Made by a program: the position numbers and the translations under genes. Below, one piece after another: positions 49,840 through 60,002 of a DNA stretch of 64,000 bases (positions within the stretch are counted from its first letter, which is position 1; each line of letters begins with the position of its first letter). The stretch covers positions 1 to 64,000 of the forward strand of contig NZ_JAGGOO010000036.1 of the NCBI RefSeq assembly GCF_018614415.1, written 5' to 3'. This DNA comes from Streptomyces sp. ISL-12. GTDB lineage: Bacteria > Actinomycetota > Actinomycetes > Streptomycetales > Streptomycetaceae. The notes below the pieces were generated by a model. That model ran no database searches and was not told where the DNA came from. It saw only the letters and a program-made list of their open reading frames with translations.

Positions 49840-50415
49840 GTGGACCGTACAGATGTCGGGGCGCTCGTCCAGTCCGCCGCCGACGGCGACGCGGCGGCCT
49901 GGAAGGCGCTGGTGGAAGGGCTGGGCCCGCTGGTGTGGTCCGTGGCGCGGGCGCACCGGCTGTCGGACGCCGACGCGCACGAGGTGTACCAGACCGCCTG
50001 GTTCCGCTTCGCCCAGCACCTGGGGCGCATCCGGGAACCGGAGAAGGCGGGCTCCTGGCTGGCCAGCACCGCGCGCAACGAGTGCCTGAAGGTGCTCAAG
50101 GCGGCCCGTCGGTGGACGCCGACGGACGATCCGCAGCTGCTCGACCGGGTGAGCGAGGACCTCACACCGGAGGAGTCGGTGCTCGACTCCGAGGAGGCCG
50201 CCGCGCAGAGCGAGCGGGTCCGGTGGCTGTGGCAGGAGTTCGAGGAACTGGGCGAGCGGTGCAGGCAGGTGCTGCGTGTGCTGATGGCGTCGCCGCCGCC
50301 CAGCTATCAGGAGGTGTCGGCGGCGCTCGGTATCGCCGTCGGCAGCATCGGACCGATGCGTCAGCGCTGTCTGAGGCGCCTGCGGGCGCGACTGGAAGCC
50401 CGGGGGGCGGCATGA
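49840..50415 (+). CDS. ECF RNA polymerase sigma factor
   Basis: A 191-residue sigma-70-family protein with two domains. Region 2 is about residues 5-85 (LVQSAADGDAAAWKALVEGL, DADAHEVYQTAWFRFAQHL, GSWLASTARNECLKVLKAAR) and region 4 about 130-185 (RCRQVLRVLMASPPPSYQEV, SAALGIAVGSIGPMRQRCLR). GTG 49840 is preceded by GAGGGGTGGGG. It follows the S8 gene by 60 bases and overlaps the next gene by four bases. No conventional membrane anti-sigma gene is adjacent; the small protein downstream or proteolysis by the neighbouring proteases may control it. The shared motif upstream of the LuxR and S8 genes is a possible target promoter. Confidence 0.88.
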   Translation: MDRTDVGALVQSAADGDAAAWKALVEGLGPLVWSVARAHRLSDADAHEVYQTAWFRFAQHLGRIREPEKAGSWLASTARNECLKVLKAARRWTPTDDPQLLDRVSEDLTPEESVLDSEEAAAQSERVRWLWQEFEELGERCRQVLRVLMASPPPSYQEVSAALGIAVGSIGPMRQRCLRRLRARLEARGAA

Positions 50416-50879
50416 GCGAGATGCGTGACGAGAGTGTGGACGACGGGTTCGACGACTCGCTGCTGGAGGAGGAACTGCGGCAGGCGGCCGCCATCCTGGA
50501 CCCGATACCGGCCGAGCTGAGCCGGATCGCCGTGGAGGCGTTCGCGCTGCGCGACCTGGACGCCGGACTCGCCGAGCTGACGTTCGACTCGCTCGTCGAC
50601 GCCCTGCCCATCCGGGGCGAGACGGACCCGCCGCGGATGCTGACCTTCCGCGCCGGGGAGGTGAGCTTGGACATCGAGGTGAGCGCCGAGGGCCTGTTCG
50701 GACAGGTGATGCCGCCGCAGTCGGCCCGGATCGAGGTGCTGAGCGGGCTGCGGACGGCCCGGTCGCTCGCGGCCGACGACATGGGACGGTTCACGGACGA
50801 GGCACCGCCGTCCGGCCCGTTCGCGCTGCGGCTGCGGGCCGGCGGGGAGGTCGTCGTCACCGAGTGGCTGCGCGCCTGA
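50412..50879 (+). CDS. small acidic partner protein of the ECF sigma factor (unknown family)
   Basis: 155 residues, overlapping the sigma stop by four bases (ATGA), so translationally coupled. The first 25 residues are very acidic (DESVDDGFDDSLLEEELRQA). Then comes a short helical motif (AELSRIAVEAFALRDLDAGL) and a beta-rich second half (MLTFRAGEVSLDIEVSAEGL, ARIEVLSGLRTARSLAADDM). The layout with an N-terminal acidic/helical segment recalls soluble anti-sigma or adaptor proteins, but no family is recognised. Its coupling to the sigma gene suggests a regulator of its activity. Confidence 0.7.
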   Translation: MSEMRDESVDDGFDDSLLEEELRQAAAILDPIPAELSRIAVEAFALRDLDAGLAELTFDSLVDALPIRGETDPPRMLTFRAGEVSLDIEVSAEGLFGQVMPPQSARIEVLSGLRTARSLAADDMGRFTDEAPPSGPFALRLRAGGEVVVTEWLRA

Positions 50880-50921
50880 GCCGTAGGTCACCGGGCGCAG
50901 GGCAGGGTCCGCGGGCCCGCG

Positions 50922-52145
50922 TCACCAGGCGCAGGGCAGGGTCCGCGGGCCGCGGATCATGGTCCGGCGCCGCCAGGCGACCTGCTCGGGGCCGCCCGCC
51001 AGCCGCAGCCCGGGCAGCCGGTCCAGCAGCGTGCCGACGAGGAGCTCCAGCTGCAGCCGGGCGAGCACGGCGCCGGTGCAGTAGTGCGGCCCGTTGCCGA
51101 AGGCCAGGTGCGGGCCCGCGTCCCGGCCGGGGTCGATCCGGTCCGGGTCGGGGAAGACGTCCGGGTCGCGATTGGCGGCCAGGTAGGAGACGTAGACGGG
51201 GTCGCCCGCGCGGATGCGGTGGCCGCGCAGCTCGACGTCCTCCCGCGCGATCCGGGCCAGGCCCACCGAGGAGCGGTGCGGGATGTAGCGCAGCAGCTCG
51301 TCCAGGACGGCGCCCCGCTCCTCGGGCCGCTCCCGTGTCCGGGCCATCAGCTCGGGGCGGGTGAGCAGCAGGTACAGCATCTGGCCGCAGTTGTGGGTGA
51401 CGGCCTCGCCGCCGATCTGCAGCGGCCCGGCCAGCCCGATCGCCTCCTGTTCGGCGACCTCGCCGCGCGCGACGGCGGCACCGAGCAGGGAGTAGACGTC
51501 CTCGCCGGGATCGTGCGCGCGGGCCCGGACGGTCTCGGTGATCCAGCCGTACAGACTGTTCTTGGCCCGCTCGGCGCCCTCGACCCCGCCGGAGGTGGAG
51601 ATGATCTCCCGGGTCCAGGAGTGCACCCGCTCCCGGTCGGCGGCCGGCACCCCCATCACCTCGCTGACGACGGCGATCGGGAAGGGTTCCAGGACCCGCT
51701 CGACCAGGTCCGCGGGCGGCCCGTCCCGCACCACGCCGTCCACCAGGGCGTCCAGCATCTCCTGCGCCCGGGGCCGCAGCCGCTTCATCGCGCCGACGGT
51801 GAACGCCCCGGCCACCGCGCGCCGCAGCCGGTTGTGGTCGGGCTGGTCGGCGAAGGCGAGTGAGCCGGGGCGGGGCTTGAAGTGCGGTGCCATCCGCGTC
51901 ACCTGGCGGCGGGTCACCTCCGACCGCTCGAACCGCGGATCGTTGGTGATCAGCTTCACGTCCTCGTGCCTGGTGGCCAGCCACGCCCAGCCCTCGCCGT
52001 GCGGCAGCCGGATGCGGGTCAGCGGGCCCTCGCGCATCAGCTCGGCGAGGACCGGGTCGAACTCCGTACCGTCCAGGTCGAGCGCGGGCCAGTCCCGCAC
52101 CGGGGGCGGGTTCCGGTCGGTGAGTGTGCTGGTCTCCTGCGTCAT
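50922..52145 (-). CDS. cytochrome P450, CYP158A-like
   Basis: A 407-residue P450. The I-helix region is GLAGPLQIGGEAVTHN, without the usual acid-alcohol pair, which is a known peculiarity of CYP158A enzymes. The K-helix is LDELLRY and the heme loop FGNGPHYCTG with Cys356. The opening (PPPVRDWPALDLDG) and the end (RRRTMIRGPRTLPCAW) match, from memory, the Streptomyces flaviolin-coupling enzymes CYP158A1/A2. Those dimerise flaviolin to red-brown pigments. No rppA-type polyketide synthase is next to it; in S. coelicolor the A1 member likewise lies beside an amidohydrolase and idh, as here. ATG 52145 is chosen at the conserved start. Confidence 0.88.
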   Translation of the reverse strand: MTQETSTLTDRNPPPVRDWPALDLDGTEFDPVLAELMREGPLTRIRLPHGEGWAWLATRHEDVKLITNDPRFERSEVTRRQVTRMAPHFKPRPGSLAFADQPDHNRLRRAVAGAFTVGAMKRLRPRAQEMLDALVDGVVRDGPPADLVERVLEPFPIAVVSEVMGVPAADRERVHSWTREIISTSGGVEGAERAKNSLYGWITETVRARAHDPGEDVYSLLGAAVARGEVAEQEAIGLAGPLQIGGEAVTHNCGQMLYLLLTRPELMARTRERPEERGAVLDELLRYIPHRSSVGLARIAREDVELRGHRIRAGDPVYVSYLAANRDPDVFPDPDRIDPGRDAGPHLAFGNGPHYCTGAVLARLQLELLVGTLLDRLPGLRLAGGPEQVAWRRRTMIRGPRTLPCAW

Positions 52146-52240
52146 TCCCCCACCTTCACCGGGCGGGGGGCCCATGTCGCGCGGGAGTGCTCCAGCCGAT
52201 GGTCGGCCGGGGGCGGGGCAGGGCGGGCGGGCCGGGCCGG

Positions 52241-53026
52241 TCAGCCGGAGACCGCGTCGACGAGGGCGGCCAGGGACGTGGCCAGCCGGGGCAGTCCGGG
52301 GCCGGCCGGACCGCCGGGCTCGGTCATGTACGTGTCCCGGCGGATCTCCACCATCAGCGCGCCGACCTCGGCCCGCTTCCCGTAGAAGTCCAGCGGTACG
52401 TACGTCCCGCTGAACGGGCTGTCCAGCCCCGTCTCCCCGCACGGCGCGAACGCCTTCCGGGCCGCGGCGAGCAGTTCGGGCGAGGTGTGGAAGCCGTCCG
52501 TGCCCAGGCAGACCGGCGGACGCGGCCCCGCACCGTGCAGCTCGTAGGGCAGCGGCTCGGTGGGGTACGAGTGCACGTCGATGATCACCGCGCGCCCGGT
52601 GGCGGCGAGCCGGCCGGCCACCGCCTCGGTCATCGCCCGCGCGTACGGCCGGAAGTACCGCTCGATCAGCGGCTCCGGGTCGGTGCCGTCGCCCCGCAGG
52701 ACCTCACGGTGCGAGGTCCGCGTGTACACGGCGCCCATCCCGACGGCCGTCATCTCCTCCCGTTCGTCCGGGAACCGCTCCGGGTCGACGACCAGCCGCG
52801 AGGCCCCGTTGACGAACCGCCAGGGGGTGAGGCCGGCCAGGCCGGCCGCCGCCTCGGCGATCCGTGCCGTGTGCGAGTCGGTGATGTGGTCCAGCTCCCG
52901 TTCCAGCGCGGCGTCGTCCAGGACGATGCCGGGGCGTACGTCGGCGGGTATGTGCCGTGAGGAGTGCGGCACGTGGAGGATCACGGGGGACGCGGGGGCG
53001 CCGGGGACGAGTGCGAAGGACGCCAT
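52241..53026 (-). CDS. N-formylglutamate amidohydrolase family protein
   Basis: A 261-residue zinc amidohydrolase-type protein. Characteristic segments are [65 protein letters not shown] and [12 protein letters not shown], which together supply the metal and substrate residues. HutG-type members remove formyl from N-formylglutamate in histidine breakdown, but no other hut gene is near and the true substrate may differ. ATG 53026 follows three 13-bp tandem repeats. It lies between the P450 and idh, as in the S. coelicolor region recalled above. Confidence 0.85.
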   Translation of the reverse strand: MASFALVPGAPASPVILHVPHSSRHIPADVRPGIVLDDAALERELDHITDSHTARIAEAAAGLAGLTPWRFVNGASRLVVDPERFPDEREEMTAVGMGAVYTRTSHREVLRGDGTDPEPLIERYFRPYARAMTEAVAGRLAATGRAVIIDVHSYPTEPLPYELHGAGPRPPVCLGTDGFHTSPELLAAARKAFAPCGETGLDSPFSGTYVPLDFYGKRAEVGALMVEIRRDTYMTEPGGPAGPGLPRLATSLAALVDAVSG

Positions 53027-53040
53027 GGACTGCTCCGTGA

Positions 53041-53079
53041 GGACGTGGAAACAGGACGTGAAAACAGGACGTGGACAGG
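53041..53079. repeat. three 13-bp tandem repeats upstream of the amidohydrolase gene
   Basis: Consecutive units GGACGTGGAAACA, GGACGTGAAAACA and GGACGTGGACAGG begin 15 bases before the ATG (on the minus strand, upstream). Three in-register direct repeats over the promoter/5' region suggest regulator binding sites or a small slippage expansion. Confidence 0.55.
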
Positions 53080-53090
53080 GGGCGGGACAG

Positions 53091-53132
53091 ACGGACACCC
53101 CGCCTCCGCACGGGCGGAGACGGGGTGTCCGT
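53091..53132 (-). terminator. hairpin after idh
   Basis: ACGGACACCCCG and CGGGGTGTCCGT form a 12-bp stem continued inward by CTCCGC/GCGGAG, 22 bases past the idh stop on the minus strand. A strong terminator. Confidence 0.75.
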
Positions 53133-53154
53133 CTGCCTTCGGGCCGGGTGAGGA

Positions 53155-55533
<2,379 letters not shown>

Positions 55534-56619
55534 TCAGTCGTGCAGCGGCTGCGCGGCGTCCTCGCCCGTGCGCTGCTGGGGGAAGACCACCGCGCCCTGC
55601 TGGAGGGCGACCGTCCGGGCGGGGGAAGGGATGCGGATGCCCTCCTCGCGGTAGCGCCGGTGCAGCCGCTTGATGAACTCGTGCTTGATCCGGTACTGGT
55701 CGCTGAACTCGCCGACGCCGAGGATGACGGTGAAGCCGATCCGGGAGTCGCCGAAGGTGTGGAAGCGGATCGCCGGCTCGTGCTCCGGCACGGCGCCGGT
55801 GATCTCCGTCATGACCTCGGTGACGATCTCGGCCGTCACCCGTTCCACCTGCTCCAGATCGCTGTCGTAGGCGACGCCGACCTGGACGGTGATGGTCAGC
55901 TGCTGCTCGGGCCGCATGAAGTTGGTCATGTTCGTCTTGGCGAGCTGCCCGTTGGGGATCACGACCAGGTTGTTGGACAGGTCGCGGACGGTGGTCTGGC
56001 GCCAGTTGATGTCCTCGACGTAGCCCTCCTCACCGCTGCTGAGCCGGATGTAGTCCCCGGGCTGCACGGTCTTCGAGGCGAGGATGTGGATGCCCGCGAA
56101 GAGGTTCGCGAGGGTGTCCTGGAGGGCCAGGGCGACCGCCAGACCGCCCACGCCCAGGGCGGTGAGCAGCGGGGCGATGGAGATGCCCAGGGTCTGCAGC
56201 ACCACCAGGAAGCCGATGGCCAGCACCAGCACCCGGGTGATGTTGACGAAGATCGTGGCCGACCCGGCGACCCCGGAGCGGGAGGTCGTGACCGTCCGCA
56301 CCAGCCCGGCGATCACCCGCGCCGCGGACACCGTCACGACGAAGATGAGGAGGACCGTCAGCGTCTGGTTGACGGTGTGCTGGATCGTGCGGTTCAGCGG
56401 CAGTGCCGCCGCGGCTCCGGCGACCCCGCCCGAGACCGCCGCCCACGGTGCCACCGTGCGCAGCGCGGCCACGATCACGTCGTCCCCGCTCCAGCGGGTG
56501 CGGCCGGCGTGTCCGGCCAGCCAGCGCAGCAGCGCGCGCAGCAGGAAGGCGACCAGCAGCCCGGCGGCCAGGGCGATGCCGGCCACCACCAGGTCGTCCA
56601 CGGTGAGGTCGCGGGTCAC
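55534..56619 (-). CDS. MscS-family small-conductance mechanosensitive channel
   Basis: A 361-residue membrane protein. Helices include VVAGIALAAGLLVAFLLRAL, TLTVLLIFVVTVSAARVIAG and ITRVLVLAIGFLVVLQTLGI. The pore-lining helix and beta domain follow: LLTALGVGGLAVALALQDTL, SKTVQPGDYIRL, GYVEDINWRQTTVRDLSNNL, VVIPNGQLAKTNMTNFMRP. The channel opens on membrane tension and releases solutes during hypo-osmotic shock. Translation starts at GTG 56619. It is divergent from the RavA-like gene. Confidence 0.9.
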   Translation of the reverse strand: MTRDLTVDDLVVAGIALAAGLLVAFLLRALLRWLAGHAGRTRWSGDDVIVAALRTVAPWAAVSGGVAGAAAALPLNRTIQHTVNQTLTVLLIFVVTVSAARVIAGLVRTVTTSRSGVAGSATIFVNITRVLVLAIGFLVVLQTLGISIAPLLTALGVGGLAVALALQDTLANLFAGIHILASKTVQPGDYIRLSSGEEGYVEDINWRQTTVRDLSNNLVVIPNGQLAKTNMTNFMRPEQQLTITVQVGVAYDSDLEQVERVTAEIVTEVMTEITGAVPEHEPAIRFHTFGDSRIGFTVILGVGEFSDQYRIKHEFIKRLHRRYREEGIRIPSPARTVALQQGAVVFPQQRTGEDAAQPLHD

Positions 56620-56966
56620 CGGTCACCTCCGGGGAGGGAAGCGGCGGCGAGGACCCTCGCCGACGGCCGGATGTGAAGTCTCGTCACGTCGTCACCTGCT
56701 CGATTCCGGAAGGGCGATCACACCGCTCGGTGATCTGTTCGAGCGGCGCGACCGCTCATCCTGCCGCATCCCGGCCGGTGGACCGTACCGCGCCCGCCGG
56801 CCGGGGGCGGGGCTTCGGCCACCGGGCCGTACGGACGACGGGTACCGCACCACCGCACCGGGCCCGGCCCGGGTACTACGGCGGCGGTCCCGGGCCGGAC
56901 CGTCCGCGTTATCTTGCTCGGGCGCGAAGCGAGGGGTCAGGCGTCGTTCATTTCGAGGAGTCGTAC
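56620..56966. promoter_or_regulatory. divergent intergenic region between mscS and the MoxR ATPase gene
   Basis: 347 bases without a convincing gene. The only clear structure is GATCACACCGCTCGGTGATC (56716-56735), an inverted repeat with 6-bp arms GATCAC/GTGATC, near the mscS side; a TATCTT word near 56,911 could be a -10 element for the rightward gene. Otherwise nothing is recognised. Confidence 0.35.
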
Positions 56967-58331
56967 GTGGGGGCACAGGACGCGCGGGACGCGGGCGTGC
57001 GGGACACAGGCGTGCTGCGGGACGCGACCGGGCGGGACGCGGGCGTGCGGGACGCAGGCGTGCTGCGGGACGTGACCGGGCGGGAGGCGAGCGCCGTACG
57101 GGACACGAGCGCGGTACGGGACGAGACCGCCGTACCGGAGGCGACCCCCCGGGACACGGCCGCGCGGCTGCGGGCGGTCTGCGGTGAGCTGTCGGACCGC
57201 TTCCTGGAGCGGGACGACGTGGTGCGGACGCTGGTGGTGACGCTGCTGGCCGGACAGCACTCGCTGCTGCTCGGCCCGCCCGGCACGGCCAAGTCCGAGC
57301 TGGCGCGGGAACTCACGGGCCGGGTCGAGGGGGCCTCCTACTGGGAGATCCTGCTGTCCAAGTTCACCGCGCCGACCAGGATGTTCGGGCCCATCGACGT
57401 GGCCGCGCTCGCCCGCGGCGAGTACCGGCAGGTCTACGAGGGCCGCGCCACCACCGCGCACGTGGCGTTCATCGACGAGATCTTCAAGTGCTCCACGGCC
57501 GCGCTGAACGAGACGCTGGGCTATCTCAACGAGCGGATCTACCACCCCGAGAACGGCGGCGAGCCGATCCGCTGCCCCCTGATCGGCGCCATCACGGCGA
57601 GCAACGAACTGCCCACCGGCGAGGACTCGGCCGCTGTCTACGACCGGCTGCTGGTACGGATCGAGGTCGGCTACCTGGCCGACCCCTCGAACTTCGCCGC
57701 GCTGGTCCGCTCCGCCGTCAGCCGCCCGGAGGCACCGGCCAGGACCACCGTCTCGCTGGCCGCGTTGCAGCAGGCCGTGACCGGGGCCGTGCCGGACGTG
57801 GCCGTCCCCGACACGATCGTGGACGCGGTGTGCACGCTGCGGGCCGCCCTGCGCCGCAAGGAGCTCGTCGCCTCCGACCGCCGCTGGCGGCAGGCGGTGC
57901 GGCTGCTCCAGGCGTCCGCGTACCTCGACGGCCGCCCGGCGGTCGCCGAGACCGACCTGTCGGTGCTGACGCATGTGCTGTGGGACTCGCCCGCCCAGCG
58001 CCCGACCGTCGAGCGCGAAGTCCTGCACCTGGTCAACCCGGACGCCAAGGAGGCGCTCGACCTGGCCGACACCCTCGACGAACTGGAGGCCCAGCTCGAC
58101 GCCATGGCCGGGCAGTCCCGCGAGGCCCTGAGCGAGTGGGTCATCAAGCACGCCCACAACAAGCTCGCCACGGCGGGCAAACGGCTGGAGAAGCTGCGCG
58201 CGGAGGCGGCGGGTGCCGGCCGTTCCACCGCCGCCATCGACCGGGTCACCGGCCGCCAGCGCGCGGTCCGCGCCCGGGTCCTCACCGAGGCCCTCGGTGT
58301 GGACGCGAGCATGGTGCAGGCCCAGTTCTGA
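56967..58331 (+). CDS. MoxR-type AAA+ ATPase, RavA-like
   Basis: A 454-residue AAA+ ATPase. Walker A is LLGPPGTAKSE (Lys109), Walker B AFIDEIFK (Asp170, Glu171), sensor 1 ITASNELPTGEDSAAVYDRL, with the MoxR insert LSKFTAPTRMFGPIDVAAL. These match RavA, the partner of the VWA protein ViaA encoded next. RavA-ViaA pairs act as chaperone-like modulators of membrane respiratory or metal-cofactor complexes. GTG 56967 is chosen because GAGGAG lies six bases upstream. Unusually, the first 45 residues are a repetitive Arg/Asp-rich extension with a duplicated 16-residue unit (DAGVRDTGVLRDATGR). A C-terminal helical domain follows the ATPase. Confidence 0.87.
   Translation: MGAQDARDAGVRDTGVLRDATGRDAGVRDAGVLRDVTGREASAVRDTSAVRDETAVPEATPRDTAARLRAVCGELSDRFLERDDVVRTLVVTLLAGQHSLLLGPPGTAKSELARELTGRVEGASYWEILLSKFTAPTRMFGPIDVAALARGEYRQVYEGRATTAHVAFIDEIFKCSTAALNETLGYLNERIYHPENGGEPIRCPLIGAITASNELPTGEDSAAVYDRLLVRIEVGYLADPSNFAALVRSAVSRPEAPARTTVSLAALQQAVTGAVPDVAVPDTIVDAVCTLRAALRRKELVASDRRWRQAVRLLQASAYLDGRPAVAETDLSVLTHVLWDSPAQRPTVEREVLHLVNPDAKEALDLADTLDELEAQLDAMAGQSREALSEWVIKHAHNKLATAGKRLEKLRAEAAGAGRSTAAIDRVTGRQRAVRARVLTEALGVDASMVQAQF
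56991..57086 (+). repeat. duplicated 48-bp unit at the 5' end of the ravA-like gene
   Basis: Two adjacent 48-base units (56991-57038 and 57039-57086) are nearly identical and in frame, encoding 16 residues each rich in Arg, Asp, Gly and Val. The third, diverged stretch (ASAVRDTSAVRDETAV) continues the pattern. Likely a repeat expansion within the coding sequence. Confidence 0.75.
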
Positions 58332-58354
58332 ACGGCGGCGAGGACCAACAGGAC

Positions 58355-59974
58355 ATGGACGCGACACCTGGCAGGCTCGACGCACTGGTGGCCCGGGCCG
58401 GGACCTGGCTGGGCCGTTCGGCCGGCACCCCCGAGCGGCACACCGCGGCCGTGGTCGCGGACCACTTCGAACGGATCGCCTGGCGCGACACCTACGGCCG
58501 GGCGGCGGGCCTGCGCGAGCTGGCCGAGGAGCTGAACGAGCGCCACGAGCACGCCACCGACCTGCTGGCCGATGTCTTCCTGGCCGCCTACCAGCCCGTC
58601 CCGCTGCTGCGCGAGCGCGCGGAGATGGACCCCTCCCGCCTGGTGAACCACCAGGTCGTCACCGCGCTGGCCGAGTCGGCGGACTTCGCCGAGCTGCGCC
58701 GGGAGACGGCCGGCGACCCCTACGCCGCCGCCATGGCCGTACTCGCCCAGGCCGCCGAGCTGCGCCGGATGCTCGCCGGTTCGCGGGACGCGCAGGAACA
58801 GGCCGAGCGGGCGAGCGGGGCCCGGCGGGCCGCCGACGGCGCGGCGGGCGCCGTGGGCGAGGCGCTCCGGCAGGCCGCCGAGGAGGCCGGGGCGGACGGC
58901 GCCGTGCCGGAGCGGGCCGCCGACGCCGTCCAGCGGGCGATCCGGGCCGCCGAGACCGCCGACGCCGCCGCCCGGCAGGCGGCCCGGGCCGCCCAAGGGG
59001 CCCTCGCGGCGGCGGCCGGCCAGGTCCGTGCCGTCGCGCGCACCGCGGTGGCACGGGCGGCCCGGACCGTCCGGGAGGAGGCCGCGCTGACGCGCGCGTG
59101 GGGCGTCGGCCCCGGCGAGCTGGAGCGGCTGTCGTTCGACCAGCGGGCCCGGCTCGCCGAACGGCTGCGCACCGGCCGGCTCGCCCGGTGGGCCGAACTG
59201 ATCGGCCGCTTCCGGCAGATGGCCGGCGGCGAACGCGCCCGCAAGGTGGAGAACACCACCGGGGAACTGGTCGGCGTCACCCTCGGCGACGACCTCTCCC
59301 GCGTCATCCCCTCCGAACTGGCCCACCTCGGCCTGCCCGGCCTGCGCGCGGTCTTCGCCGCCCGCTACGCCGCCGGCGAACTGATGCTCTACGACAGCCA
59401 GGGCGAGCAGGACACCGGCCGGGGCGCCGTCATCGCGTGCGTCGACACCTCGCACTCCATGTACGCGGAAGGGCCCGGCGGAGTCACCCGGGAAGCGTGG
59501 TCCAAGGCCTGTGCCCTGGCGCTGCTGGATCAGGCCCGTGCCGCGCGGCGCGACTTCGTCGGCATCCTGTTCTCCGCCGCCGACAAGCTCCGCGTCTTCC
59601 GCTTCCCGGCCGACCGGCCCGCCGAGGCCGCCGAGGTCGTCGAGTTCGCGGAGACCTTCCTCGGCGGCGGCACCGACTTCGAGCGGCCGTTGTCGGCCGC
59701 CGTCGACATCCTGGCGGCGGAGTTCGACGACGCGGCGCGCGGGCGCGGTGACATCGTGCTGATCACCGACGACGCGTGCGAGGTCACCGAGGCGTGGACC
59801 CGCGGCTGGAACGAGGCCAGACGCCGGCTGGGCTTCCGCCTCTTCGGCGTGGCCATCGGCGTCCCGGACGCGGCCGAGACCGGCTCGGTCCTGGAGGCCC
59901 TGTGCGACAACCTGCGTACCGTCGACGACCTCACGGACGTACACGTCGCCGCCGACCTCTTCCGGGTCATCTGA
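58355..59974 (+). CDS. VWA-domain protein, ViaA-like partner of the MoxR ATPase
   Basis: 539 residues. The C-terminal von Willebrand A domain has a complete MIDAS metal site: Asp364, Ser366, Ser368 (VDTSHSMY), Thr440 (LGGGTDFERP) and an Asp in IVLITDDACE. The N-terminal part carries helical sequence with a long alanine-rich coiled-coil-like stretch (about residues 150-240). It lies 23 bases after the ATPase gene and forms an operon with it. As in E. coli RavA-ViaA, the VWA protein probably connects the ATPase to its substrate. The substrate is unknown. Confidence 0.85.
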   Translation: MDATPGRLDALVARAGTWLGRSAGTPERHTAAVVADHFERIAWRDTYGRAAGLRELAEELNERHEHATDLLADVFLAAYQPVPLLRERAEMDPSRLVNHQVVTALAESADFAELRRETAGDPYAAAMAVLAQAAELRRMLAGSRDAQEQAERASGARRAADGAAGAVGEALRQAAEEAGADGAVPERAADAVQRAIRAAETADAAARQAARAAQGALAAAAGQVRAVARTAVARAARTVREEAALTRAWGVGPGELERLSFDQRARLAERLRTGRLARWAELIGRFRQMAGGERARKVENTTGELVGVTLGDDLSRVIPSELAHLGLPGLRAVFAARYAAGELMLYDSQGEQDTGRGAVIACVDTSHSMYAEGPGGVTREAWSKACALALLDQARAARRDFVGILFSAADKLRVFRFPADRPAEAAEVVEFAETFLGGGTDFERPLSAAVDILAAEFDDAARGRGDIVLITDDACEVTEAWTRGWNEARRRLGFRLFGVAIGVPDAAETGSVLEALCDNLRTVDDLTDVHVAADLFRVI

Positions 59975-60002
59975 CCCCGCGATCCGGTCCGGGGCCGTCC
60001 CC

